The position numbers and the translations under genes were made by a program. Below are positions 18,897-26,969 of a stretch of DNA of 64,000 nucleotides, one piece after another; the stretch's first letter is position 1, and each line of letters starts with the position of its first letter. Source of the stretch: Agrobacterium tumefaciens (lineage in GTDB: Bacteria > Pseudomonadota > Alphaproteobacteria > Rhizobiales > Rhizobiaceae); assembly GCA_025560025.1 (NCBI GenBank), contig CP048485.1, positions 62,001-126,000 of the forward strand, in the 5' to 3' direction. Under the pieces are notes generated by a model. That model did no database searches. It saw only the letters and a program-made list of their open reading frames with translations, and was not told the origin of the DNA.

Positions 18897-20522
18897 TCAG
18901 CCCGCCAGTCCCGACAGCGCCTTCACCAGACCCTGGGTGGAGCTGTCATGGCCGGCCGCACTCTCCTTGCCTTCCACGACGGGAAGCAGGCCGGTTGCCA
19001 GTTCCTTGCCAAGCTCCACGCCCCACTGGTCGAAGGAGTTGATGCGGAACAGCACGCCTTCGACGAAAACGCGATGCTCGTAAAGCGCGATCAGGCGGCC
19101 AAGCGCGAACGGCGTCAGCTTGTCGTAGACGAAGGTGATGGAGGGGCGGTTACCGGTGAAGACGCGATGCGGCGCGATGAAATCGGCGAGTTTGTCTTCC
19201 ATGCCCTTGGAGGTGAGCTGTGCTTTCGCTTCGGCGAGCGTGCGGCCCTTCATCAGCGCTTCCGATTGCGCCAGGCAATTGGCGATGAGAAGCTGGTGCT
19301 GATGGCGCAGTTCGGGCTCGAAACCGTTGGCCGCGATCATGAATTCGGCCGGAATGACGCTCGTGCCCTGGTGGATGAGCTGGTAGAAGGCGTGCTGGCC
19401 ATTGGTGCCGGGCTCGCCCCAGACGACCGGGCCGGACTGGCCTTCGACGGGCGTGCCGTCGATGGTCACACCCTTGCCGTTCGACTCCATGTCGAGCTGC
19501 TGCAGATAAGCCGGGAAACGCGACAGCCGCTGATCATAGGGCAGGATCGCGCGCGTCGGATAATTCAACACGTTGCGGTTATAAAAACCGATGAGGCCGA
19601 GCAGCATCGGCAGATTTTCGCGGATCGGCGCTTCGCGGAAGTGCTTGTCCATGGCATGCGCACCATCCAGGAACTTGCCGAAATTATCCGGCCCGATGGC
19701 GATCATCAGCGGCAGGCCGATGGCCGACCAGATCGAATAACGTCCGCCAACCCAGTCCCAGAAACCGAAGATGCGGTCGCTTTCGATACCGAATGCGGCG
19801 ACCTTGTCCAGCGCGGTCGAAACGGCGGCGAAATGGTGCTTGACGGCGCCTTCACCCAGCTTTTCGGCGATGAAGCGGCGCGCGGTGGCGGCATTCGTCA
19901 TGGTTTCGATGGTGGTGAAGGTCTTCGACGCGACGATGAACAGCGAGGTTTCAGGGTCGACGAGCTTCAGCGTGTCGGCGATATGAGCGCCATCGATGTT
20001 CGAGACGAAATGCGCGCGCGGGCCGTCATGGAAAGGCGCGAGCGCCAGCGTCGCCATCACGGGACCGAGATCGGAACCGCCAATGCCGATATTGATGACG
20101 TCGGTAATCTTCTTGCCGGTCGCACCCTTCAGCGAACCGGAACGGATCGCATCGGCAAACTTGCCCATGGCGGCGAGAACGGCGTTTACGTCAGGCATCA
20201 CGTCCTTGCCGTCAACGAGAACCGGCGTGTTGGAACGGTTGCGCAGCGCGGTATGCAGCACGGCGCGGTCCTCGGTGAAGTTGATGGCCTTGCCGGAGAA
20301 CATCTCCTCGCGCTTGGCCTCGACGCCGCCCTCGCGGGCCAGCGTCTCAAGAAGCGTCACGATCTCCTCATTCACCGCGCATTTGGAATAGTCCATCAGC
20401 AGGTCATCGAATTTCGCGCTGAAACGGCTGAATCGTTGGTCGTCGGCCGCAAACGCGGCGCGAAGATCGGTTGCGGCTGTGCTGCTCGCCGTTGCTTTCA
20501 GTTTTTCGATGGTGGCCTGCAT
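18897..20522 (-). CDS. pgi: Glucose-6-phosphate isomerase
   Basis: Pgi interconverts glucose 6-phosphate and fructose 6-phosphate. Family motifs are clear: [25 protein letters not shown], the signature [13 protein letters not shown], and [11 protein letters not shown] near the active site. The 541-residue length matches the bacterial enzyme. The gene runs towards the esterase pair and shares the terminator between them. The nearby fructokinase feeds the same fructose 6-phosphate pool. Confidence 0.97.
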   Translation of the reverse strand: MQATIEKLKATASSTAATDLRAAFAADDQRFSRFSAKFDDLLMDYSKCAVNEEIVTLLETLAREGGVEAKREEMFSGKAINFTEDRAVLHTALRNRSNTPVLVDGKDVMPDVNAVLAAMGKFADAIRSGSLKGATGKKITDVINIGIGGSDLGPVMATLALAPFHDGPRAHFVSNIDGAHIADTLKLVDPETSLFIVASKTFTTIETMTNAATARRFIAEKLGEGAVKHHFAAVSTALDKVAAFGIESDRIFGFWDWVGGRYSIWSAIGLPLMIAIGPDNFGKFLDGAHAMDKHFREAPIRENLPMLLGLIGFYNRNVLNYPTRAILPYDQRLSRFPAYLQQLDMESNGKGVTIDGTPVEGQSGPVVWGEPGTNGQHAFYQLIHQGTSVIPAEFMIAANGFEPELRHQHQLLIANCLAQSEALMKGRTLAEAKAQLTSKGMEDKLADFIAPHRVFTGNRPSITFVYDKLTPFALGRLIALYEHRVFVEGVLFRINSFDQWGVELGKELATGLLPVVEGKESAAGHDSSTQGLVKALSGLAG

Positions 20523-20614
20523 CTTGTGCTCCTCGGCTTCCGTGGAAGGATGAGGAAACTATTCTTTTTCAGGCGGCCAAATCAAGGCGACTTTGATAAA
20601 AGAAAAGGGCCGCG

Positions 20615-20644
20615 ATAAAAGAAAAGAGCCGGTTTCCCGGCTCT
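20615..20644 (-). terminator. Terminator after fadD
   Basis: On the minus strand AGAGCCGG, loop GAAA, CCGGCTCT is followed by TTTCTTTT. It lies 20 bases after the fadD stop and before the pgi start. Confidence 0.75.
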
Positions 20645-20664
20645 CGTCATTGGCTTCAAAGCGC

Positions 20665-22377
20665 TCAGTTCAGATTGCGCAATTCGCGTCGCAAAATCTT
20701 GCCGACATTGGATTTCGGCAGTTCGGTACGGAACTCGATGATTTTCGGCCGCTTGTAATTTGTCAGGTTCTTGGCGCAGAAGGCCTTAAGTTCCGCTTCC
20801 GTCAGCGACTGGTCCTTCTTGACGACGAAAAGCTTGACGGTTTCGCCGGAATGTTCGTCGGGAACGCCGATGGCGGCGCATTCCAGCACGCCCGGGTGGC
20901 TGGCGGCCACTTCCTCGACCTCGTTCGGATAGACGTTGAAACCGGAAACGAGGATCATATCCTTCTTGCGGTCGACGATCTTGGTATAACCGCGATCGTC
21001 CATGAACCCCATGTCGCCGGAGCGGAAGAAACCGTCTGCCGTCATGGCTTTGGCGGTTTCATCCGGCCTCTGCCAGTAGCCGGCCATGACCTGCGGTCCG
21101 CGAATGCAGATCTCGCCGACTTCACCGGTAGGCAGGCTGTTGCCCTCTTCGTCGCGAATGTCGATTTCCGTCGAGGAGATCGGCAAGCCGATGGTGCCGC
21201 TGAATTCCTTGGCGTCGAGGCGGTTGACGGTGGCGACGGGCGAGGTTTCGGAAAGACCGTAACCTTCCGCAATCGGGCAACCGACCATGGAGAGCCAGCG
21301 TTCGGCGACCGGCCTTTGCACCGCCATGCCGCCGCCAAGCACGAGGATCAGCGAGGACAGGTCGAGCTTGCGGAAATCCTCATTGTTCATCAGCGCATTG
21401 AACAGCGTGTTGATGCCCGGGAAAATATGCGGCCGATAATGCGACAGTTCCTTGACGAAGCCCGGTATATCGCGCGGATTGGCGATCAGCAGATTGTGGC
21501 CGCCCAGCGCAATGCCCATCAGCGAATTGACCGTCAGCGCGAAGATATGGCAGAGCGGCAGCGCGCATATGAAATTGAGAACCTCCGGGCGGTCCTTGCG
21601 GCCGCTGAAGGCGGCGTCCAGCCAGAGGCTGATCTGCGCCTTGTTGGCCAGCAGATTGGCATGGGTAAGGATTGCGCCTTTGGAAATGCCCGTGGTTCCG
21701 CCGGTATATTGCAGGAAGGCGATATCCTGGGCGTTAAGGCTGGCGGGCTTCAGCGGAAGCTCCTGCCCTTCCTTCAGCACGGCCTTGAAACTGATGGAAC
21801 CGGGGATGGCATAGGCAGGTACGAGCTTCTTCACCTTGCGCACCACAAGGTTGACGATATGCCCCTTGAGGCCGAGCAGATCGCCCATAGCCGCAACAAC
21901 CACGTGCCGGACGGCGGTTTTCGGCACCGCCTGCTGCACCACATGTGCGAAGTTCTCCAGCACGAAAAGCGCCTTTGCGCCGGAATCTTTCAGCTGGTGT
22001 TCCAGTTCGCGCGGCGTATAGAGCGGATTGACGTTTACCACGATCATGCCGGCCCGCAGGATTCCATAAACTGCAACCGGATTTTGCAGGATATTCGGCA
22101 TCATCACGGCAACCCGGTCGCCTTTTTCCAGCCCTCTGGATTGCAGCCAGGCGGCAATGGCGCGGGTTTCGATATCCAGTTCCCGATAGGTCAGCGACTT
22201 TCCCATGCTGGAAAAAGCTTTGCGATCGGCAAATTGCACGCAGCTCTTTTCGAGAAGTTCGACAAGGGAGGAATAGGCGGATGCGGGGATCTCGGCAGGC
22301 ACCCCCTGCGGATAGGATGACAGCCAGCGTTTCTGGACGCTGACATTTTCCGGTTGTCCCAGGGACAATTCACTCAT
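20665..22377 (-). CDS. fadD: Long-chain acyl-CoA synthetase
   Basis: This AMP-forming ligase activates fatty acids to acyl-CoA for beta-oxidation. The nucleotide-binding loop is YTGGTTGISKGA, the A5 motif is YGLSETSPV, the A7/A8 region is SGDMGFMDDRGYTKIVDRKKD and the catalytic Lys near the C-terminus is in SNVGKILRREL. Length (570) is normal. It is divergent from the iron importer, with 355 bases between. That gap holds an ACGTTTACG element also found before the nitronate monooxygenase gene and possibly controlling fatty-acid genes. Confidence 0.93.
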   Translation of the reverse strand: MSELSLGQPENVSVQKRWLSSYPQGVPAEIPASAYSSLVELLEKSCVQFADRKAFSSMGKSLTYRELDIETRAIAAWLQSRGLEKGDRVAVMMPNILQNPVAVYGILRAGMIVVNVNPLYTPRELEHQLKDSGAKALFVLENFAHVVQQAVPKTAVRHVVVAAMGDLLGLKGHIVNLVVRKVKKLVPAYAIPGSISFKAVLKEGQELPLKPASLNAQDIAFLQYTGGTTGISKGAILTHANLLANKAQISLWLDAAFSGRKDRPEVLNFICALPLCHIFALTVNSLMGIALGGHNLLIANPRDIPGFVKELSHYRPHIFPGINTLFNALMNNEDFRKLDLSSLILVLGGGMAVQRPVAERWLSMVGCPIAEGYGLSETSPVATVNRLDAKEFSGTIGLPISSTEIDIRDEEGNSLPTGEVGEICIRGPQVMAGYWQRPDETAKAMTADGFFRSGDMGFMDDRGYTKIVDRKKDMILVSGFNVYPNEVEEVAASHPGVLECAAIGVPDEHSGETVKLFVVKKDQSLTEAELKAFCAKNLTNYKRPKIIEFRTELPKSNVGKILRRELRNLN

Positions 22378-22601
22378 GCTTCTCCTCCCAGAGTCTTCTG
22401 TGCGCCGCGCGTTCGACGGAACGCATTAAAGGCGCTTTAGCCTGTCTGATTGTCACGAGGCTCCCGCATTTTCCGGTGTAATGACCGGATGGAGGGAACC
22501 GCTATGCGTCACCGGATCGACCGCTCCTCCTGCTCCCCGGTAACGAATGATAAACGCGTAATCCCGTGACGTCCATCGTATTGGCAAAGCCTATTTAACT
22601 C

Positions 22602-22615
22602 TAACGTAAACGTCA
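22602..22615 (-). promoter_or_regulatory. Possible fatty-acid/branched-chain regulator site
   Basis: Read on the minus strand it is TGACGTTTACGTTA, about 225 bases before the fadD start. The core ACGTTTACG recurs before the nitronate monooxygenase gene (32861-32880). MerR-type LiuR and related regulators bind such ACGT-rich motifs; the assignment is inference. Confidence 0.3.
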
Positions 22616-22686
22616 ATATTGCTGCCCAACATCTCGCGGCCTCGTGAAGGAAAACCGTATTTTGCCCGGCTTTTTGACTTTAATCC

Positions 22687-22701
22687 TGATTTGAGCGATC
22701 A
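22687..22701 (+). promoter_or_regulatory. Candidate RirA iron box (TGA-N9-TCA) before fbpC
   Basis: TGA at 22687-22689 and TCA at 22699-22701 are nine bases apart, the pattern of the iron-responsive operator bound by RirA in rhizobia. It lies 31 bases before the start codon. Upstream bases TTAATCC are shared with the box before the TonB receptor gene. Confidence 0.5.
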
Positions 22702-22732
22702 ACATAATTCGTAGAGCAGGGCAGGATTTGAA

Positions 22733-23782
22733 ATGGCAGGCAGCGCAGCGCTTGAACTGAAATCGGTGGGCAAAAGATTCGGTGATACGGATGTCTTGTC
22801 CGATATCGATCTGTCCGTCGAACGCGGCGAAATTATTTGTCTGGTGGGACGGTCCGGCTGTGGAAAATCGACCTTGCTGCGCATCGTCGCGGGCGTGGAG
22901 ACGCCGGACCATGGCAGTGTTTCCCTGAACGGTGCTCCCGTTGCCGGTTCGGGTGTCTTCGTTGAACCGGAAAAGCGCAATATCGGCTTTGTCTTTCAGG
23001 ACTATGCACTTTTCCCGCATCTGACCGTCGAACAGAATGTGATGTTTGGTCTGAGGTCGCTGCCAAAGGCGGAAGCCCGTCGTCGCGCCGGGGAAATGAT
23101 CGAACATGTTCACCTGCAGGAGCTTGCAAAGCGCTACCCGCATACGCTTTCGGGTGGTGAGCAGCAGCGTGTGGCACTTGCCCGCGCCCTTGCGCCGCAA
23201 CCCGGCCTTTTGTTGATGGACGAGCCCTTTTCCAATCTGGACCGGGGGTTGCGAGACAATGTGCGCGAGGAAACGCTTGGGCTTCTGCGAGAACTGGGCA
23301 CGACGGCGATCATGGTCACCCATGATCCGGAAGAGGCGCTTTCGGCAGGCGACCGTGTGGTGCTGATGCAGCGCGGGCGCATCGTGCAGAGCGGCACGGG
23401 CTATGAAATCCACGATAATCCCAAAACCCGCTACGCCGCCGATTTTTTCTGCGCCTTCAACAAGATCGAAGGGCATGTCAGGCAAGGCCGCGTTGAAACG
23501 CCGCTCGGGCCTCTGGGCGATGCATCCGATCTGCCGGACGGTCTTGCCGCCGTCGCCTATGTGCGCCCCAATGCGATTTCGATCATCGGGGACAGCACTG
23601 CGAATGAGGGGATTGCGGGTGAAATATCCAGTCGCGTTTTTCTCGGTGAGATCGAGCAGCTTGCAATAACCGTGCCCGGCTTGCCGGCAGACCTGCGCGT
23701 CAGAACGATGCAACGTATGCCGGCCAAGGCCAAGGCGGTGCGTTTCGGTATCGATCCCAAGGGTGTTTTGATATTTACTTGA
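22733..23782 (+). CDS. fbpC: Ferric-iron ABC transporter ATPase (FbpC type)
   Basis: This is the ATPase of a ferric-iron importer. Walker A is GRSGCGKST, the Q-loop VFQDYALFP, signature LSGGEQQRV, Walker B LLMDEPFSNLD and switch His MVTHDP. The C-terminal domain (about 240-349) is the TOBE-like regulatory part of FbpC/PotA ATPases. The binding protein and double permease follow on the same strand, which supports the assignment. Another substrate of this subfamily (thiamine, polyamine) is possible but less likely given the binding protein and the TonB receptor nearby. Confidence 0.83.
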   Translation: MAGSAALELKSVGKRFGDTDVLSDIDLSVERGEIICLVGRSGCGKSTLLRIVAGVETPDHGSVSLNGAPVAGSGVFVEPEKRNIGFVFQDYALFPHLTVEQNVMFGLRSLPKAEARRRAGEMIEHVHLQELAKRYPHTLSGGEQQRVALARALAPQPGLLLMDEPFSNLDRGLRDNVREETLGLLRELGTTAIMVTHDPEEALSAGDRVVLMQRGRIVQSGTGYEIHDNPKTRYAADFFCAFNKIEGHVRQGRVETPLGPLGDASDLPDGLAAVAYVRPNAISIIGDSTANEGIAGEISSRVFLGEIEQLAITVPGLPADLRVRTMQRMPAKAKAVRFGIDPKGVLIFT

Positions 23783-23870
23783 GGTTGAATGAGCGGATTT
23801 GCATGTTTATTTTCGCTCAATTTTCAACTCTTGGTGATCAAATCGCGCCTGAAAAGGGCTAAATAAAACT

Positions 23871-23885
23871 TGATTTGCGGCATCA
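23871..23885 (+). promoter_or_regulatory. Candidate RirA iron box (TGA-N9-TCA) before fbpA
   Basis: TGA (23871-23873) and TCA (23883-23885) with a nine-base spacer lie 52 bases before the fbpA ATG. Its own box suggests that fbpA has a separate promoter from fbpC. Confidence 0.5.
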
Positions 23886-23937
23886 GGTATGATGTTTGCT
23901 CCCTCTATACTGCCGCTATCGGAGAGGGAGACGAAAC

Positions 23938-24954
23938 ATGATCAAATTTGCCAAACTTACCCTGCTTGCCAGCACCGTTGCTTTCGCAGCCGGTTCGCTC
24001 AGCGCTGCGGAACTCAACATCTACACCACCAGAGAGCCGGGCCTGATCCAGCCGTTGCTGGAATCCTTCACCGCCTCGAGCGGCGTCAAGGTCAATACCG
24101 TGTTTCTGAAGGACGGCCTTGCCGAGCGCGTTCTGAGCGAAGGCGCAAGCTCGCCTGCAGACGTTCTGATGACCGTGGATGCCGGCAATCTTGTCGATCT
24201 CGCCGAAAAGGGTGTTACCCAGGCGGTCGAATCCGAAACTCTCAGCAAGGCTATCCCGGCTGAACTGCGTGACGCCAAGGGCCATTGGTTCGCGCTCTCC
24301 ATGCGCGCCCGCGTTCTTTATGCGGCAAAGGATGTCGATCTTGCCTCCTTCAACTATGAAGACCTGGCGGATGCAAAGTGGAAGGGCAAGGTCTGCATTC
24401 GTGCCGGCCAGCACCCCTATAATACGGCCCTCTTTGCCGACTACATCGCTCACTACGGCGCGGCCGACACCGAGAAGTGGCTTGCCGGCGTCAAGGAAAA
24501 CCTGGCCCGCAAGGCAGGCGGCGGCGACCGTGACGTAGCCAAGGATATTCTCGGCGGCATTTGCGATATCGGCATCGCCAACTCCTATTATGTCGGCCTG
24601 ATGCGCTCGGGCAAGGGCGGTGAGGAGCAGGTGAAGTGGGGCGACGCCATCAAGGTGGTTCTGCCGACCTTCAAGAATGGCGGCACGCAGGTCAATATCA
24701 GCGGCGCGGCCGTGGCTAAGAATGCTCCGAATAAGGCGGAAGCCGTCAAGCTTCTCGAATATCTCGTTTCGGACGAAGCCCAGAAGATCTATGCCGAAGC
24801 CAATTACGAATATCCGGTCAAGCAGGGTGCGGCTCTCAACGAGATCGTCGCCTCTTTCGGCGACCTGAAGATCGACAACAAGTCGCTGACGGAAATCGTA
24901 TCGCATCGCAAGCAGGCGAGCGAGCTGGTCGACAAGGTCGGTTTCGACAAGTAA
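23938..24954 (+). CDS. fbpA: Periplasmic ferric-iron-binding protein
   Basis: A signal peptide (cleavage near SLSAAE) is followed by ELNIYTTREPGL, the start typical of FbpA/FutA proteins. The tandem tyrosines that bind ferric iron in this family are seen in IANSYYVGLM. A GGAGAGGGAG ribosome site fixes ATG 23938; the open frame reaches back to 23896. It would deliver iron to the double permease encoded downstream. An imperfect inverted repeat lies just after fbpC (about 23781-23830). Confidence 0.88.
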   Translation: MIKFAKLTLLASTVAFAAGSLSAAELNIYTTREPGLIQPLLESFTASSGVKVNTVFLKDGLAERVLSEGASSPADVLMTVDAGNLVDLAEKGVTQAVESETLSKAIPAELRDAKGHWFALSMRARVLYAAKDVDLASFNYEDLADAKWKGKVCIRAGQHPYNTALFADYIAHYGAADTEKWLAGVKENLARKAGGGDRDVAKDILGGICDIGIANSYYVGLMRSGKGGEEQVKWGDAIKVVLPTFKNGGTQVNISGAAVAKNAPNKAEAVKLLEYLVSDEAQKIYAEANYEYPVKQGAALNEIVASFGDLKIDNKSLTEIVSHRKQASELVDKVGFDK

Positions 24955-24962
24955 AGGCCCAT

Positions 24963-25063
24963 GAGAGCATAGGGCCGAAAATCGTACGCGGTTTCCGGTC
25001 CAATGCTTAAACAAACAGATAGAGTGTCGGATATGTTCCGTTTTTCTATCCGACGCTCTAGTA
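24963..25063 (+). repeat. Rhizobial RIME-like intergenic palindrome
   Basis: Between fbpA and fbpB the sequence holds GCCGAAAATCG...CGGTTTCCGG followed by a 12-base arm AGAGTGTCGGAT and its near-complement ATCCGACGCTCT (25021-25060 region). Two adjacent palindromes of this kind resemble the mosaic RIME elements found in many copies in rhizobial genomes. The hairpin may also adjust fbpB expression. Confidence 0.5.
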
Positions 25064-25113
25064 GGAAGGCGTTCGCACCCGCGGGCGCCTTTCCCTGTAT
25101 TTTCAAGAAGCTC

Positions 25114-26790
25114 ATGAATCCAGACGCCGTTCAGCCACTGACATCCCGCGCAAGACCAAGGTTTTCATCCTCCTTCTGGTGGCTGTGCCTGTCGCTCATT
25201 GCGGTCTGCGGTGCGATGGTGCCGGTTCTGGCGCTCGTCTCACAGGCCGTACAGGGTTCGGCGGGCCTGTGGGAGCATCTCGGCTCCACCGTTCTTTTGA
25301 CGGCCCTGCCGGATACGGTCCTCCTGCTCGGTGGCGTCGGCTTGCTGGCCGGTATCATCGGAACATGTTCGGCCTGGCTGGTTACCGCCTATGATTTTCC
25401 CGGGCGCAGGATATTGGAATGGGCGCTGCTTTTGCCGCTGGCCATGCCCACCTATATTGTCGCCTATGCCTATCTCGATATTCTGCACCCGATCGGGCCG
25501 GTGCAGGGAGCGATCCGCTGGTTGCTCGGTTATTCCAGCCCGCGTGAATTCCGTCTGCCGGATATAAGATCCATGACGGGCTGCATTGTCCTGCTTGGCT
25601 TCGTGCTGTTTCCCTATGTCTATATTCCCGTCCGCGCTATGTTCCTGACCCAGGCGGGCAACCTGTTGGAAGCAGCGCGCACGCTCGGCGTTTCCAGGCG
25701 CGCGGCCTTCTTCAAGGTCGCAGTGCCGCTCGCGCGCCCGGCGATCGCGGTCGGCATCAGCCTCGCGCTTATGGAAGCGCTGAACGATATCGGCGCGTCT
25801 GAATTTCTCGGTGTCCGCACACTCACCGTTTCGGTCTACACCACTTGGGTCACGAAATCAGATTTGCCCGGTGCGGCACAGATCGCGCTTTCCATGCTGT
25901 TCATCGTCGTCGCCCTCGTGGCGCTTGAGCGCTGGGCGCGGCGCAAGCAGCGTTATGCGGTCTCGGCGCAGAAAAGCAGGGAATTGGAGCCGGTGCGGCT
26001 TGTCGGCGTGAAAGCCTTCGGCGCTTTTACCCTCGGCAGCCTGCCGGTCCTGATCGGCTTCGTGGCGCCGGCGAGCTATCTCGTCATCGAGGCATGGAAG
26101 CGATTTCGCTTCAGCGGCCTGTCTTCCCGTTTTACCGAGGAGGCTCTGAATACAATCCTGTTCGCCGGTCTGGCAACGGTAATCACCCTCGTTCTCGGCC
26201 TCGCTGTTGCTTACGCGATGCGCCTTGCTCCGGGGCGTCTCTCGCGCTGGTCCTATCGTCTTTCCACGGTGGGATATGCGGCTCCCGGCACGGTCATCGC
26301 CATCGGCGTTTTGATTGCGCTCGGCGGCTTCGACCGGTTTGTCGATCAGACAATGCGCGAATGGTTCGGCATATCCACCGGCCTCATTTTCATCGGCAGC
26401 GGGGCCGCCCTGATCTATGCCTATTCGGCGCGTTTCCTCACCATTGCGGCGGGCAGCGTCGATGCCGGCCTGAGCCGTATTCCGCAATCCTTCGATCATG
26501 CTTCGCGCACGCTCGGACGATCCGCGACCCAGACATTTCGCCAGATTCACCTTCCGCTTTCGAAGGCATCGCTTGCGGCGGCGGCGCTCCTGATATTTGT
26601 CGACTGCGTCAAGGAGCTTCCCGCCACGCTGCTGTTGCGGCCACTTAATTTCGAGACTTTCGCGACACATCTCTATGGTGAAGCGGCGCGTGGTACTTAC
26701 GAGGAAGCGGCAATCGCGGCGCTGGCGATCGTGGTCATCGGCATCCTTCCCGTCATGCAGCTTGCAAGGATCGGGCGGCGCAAGGGCTGA
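25114..26790 (+). CDS. fbpB: Ferric-iron ABC transporter double permease
   Basis: The 558-residue protein contains two permease units in one chain with about twelve membrane segments, as in FbpB. Two EAA loops are visible, ARTLGVSRRAAFFKV in the first half and SRTLGRSATQTFRQI in the second. The frame is open from 25003, but those 37 codons lie in the intergenic repeat; ATG 25114 is the plausible start. It follows fbpA by 159 bases and completes the C-A-B iron importer. Confidence 0.85.
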   Translation: MNPDAVQPLTSRARPRFSSSFWWLCLSLIAVCGAMVPVLALVSQAVQGSAGLWEHLGSTVLLTALPDTVLLLGGVGLLAGIIGTCSAWLVTAYDFPGRRILEWALLLPLAMPTYIVAYAYLDILHPIGPVQGAIRWLLGYSSPREFRLPDIRSMTGCIVLLGFVLFPYVYIPVRAMFLTQAGNLLEAARTLGVSRRAAFFKVAVPLARPAIAVGISLALMEALNDIGASEFLGVRTLTVSVYTTWVTKSDLPGAAQIALSMLFIVVALVALERWARRKQRYAVSAQKSRELEPVRLVGVKAFGAFTLGSLPVLIGFVAPASYLVIEAWKRFRFSGLSSRFTEEALNTILFAGLATVITLVLGLAVAYAMRLAPGRLSRWSYRLSTVGYAAPGTVIAIGVLIALGGFDRFVDQTMREWFGISTGLIFIGSGAALIYAYSARFLTIAAGSVDAGLSRIPQSFDHASRTLGRSATQTFRQIHLPLSKASLAAAALLIFVDCVKELPATLLLRPLNFETFATHLYGEAARGTYEEAAIAALAIVVIGILPVMQLARIGRRKG

Positions 26791-26889
26791 TACCCCGCGG
26801 CCGGCCCAAAAATGATGGGCGCAAAACTGTGCGAGAAGCCAATAAGCTTCAAATCCCCCCAGGAAACGACAAGCATCCTGCCTTAATCC

Positions 26890-26904
26890 TGATGTAAATA
26901 CTCA
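26890..26904 (+). promoter_or_regulatory. Candidate RirA iron box (TGA-N9-TCA) before the TonB receptor
   Basis: TGA (26890-26892) and TCA (26902-26904) are separated by nine bases, about 65 bases before the receptor start. The preceding TTAATCC matches the bases before the fbpC box. Confidence 0.5.
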
Positions 26905-26969
26905 GCTTAATTGAGGTGCTGCGGCCTGTCGTATAAGAACGTCGGCCGTGATCTGTTTCGGGGCATATC

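Larger units (their letters stand above)
22378..22732. other. Divergent intergenic region between fadD and the iron importer
   Basis: No gene is seen in these 355 bases. They hold the presumed promoters of fadD (minus) and the iron importer (plus), a TAACGTAAACGTCA element at 22602-22615, and a TGA-N9-TCA box at 22687-22701. Confidence 0.6.
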
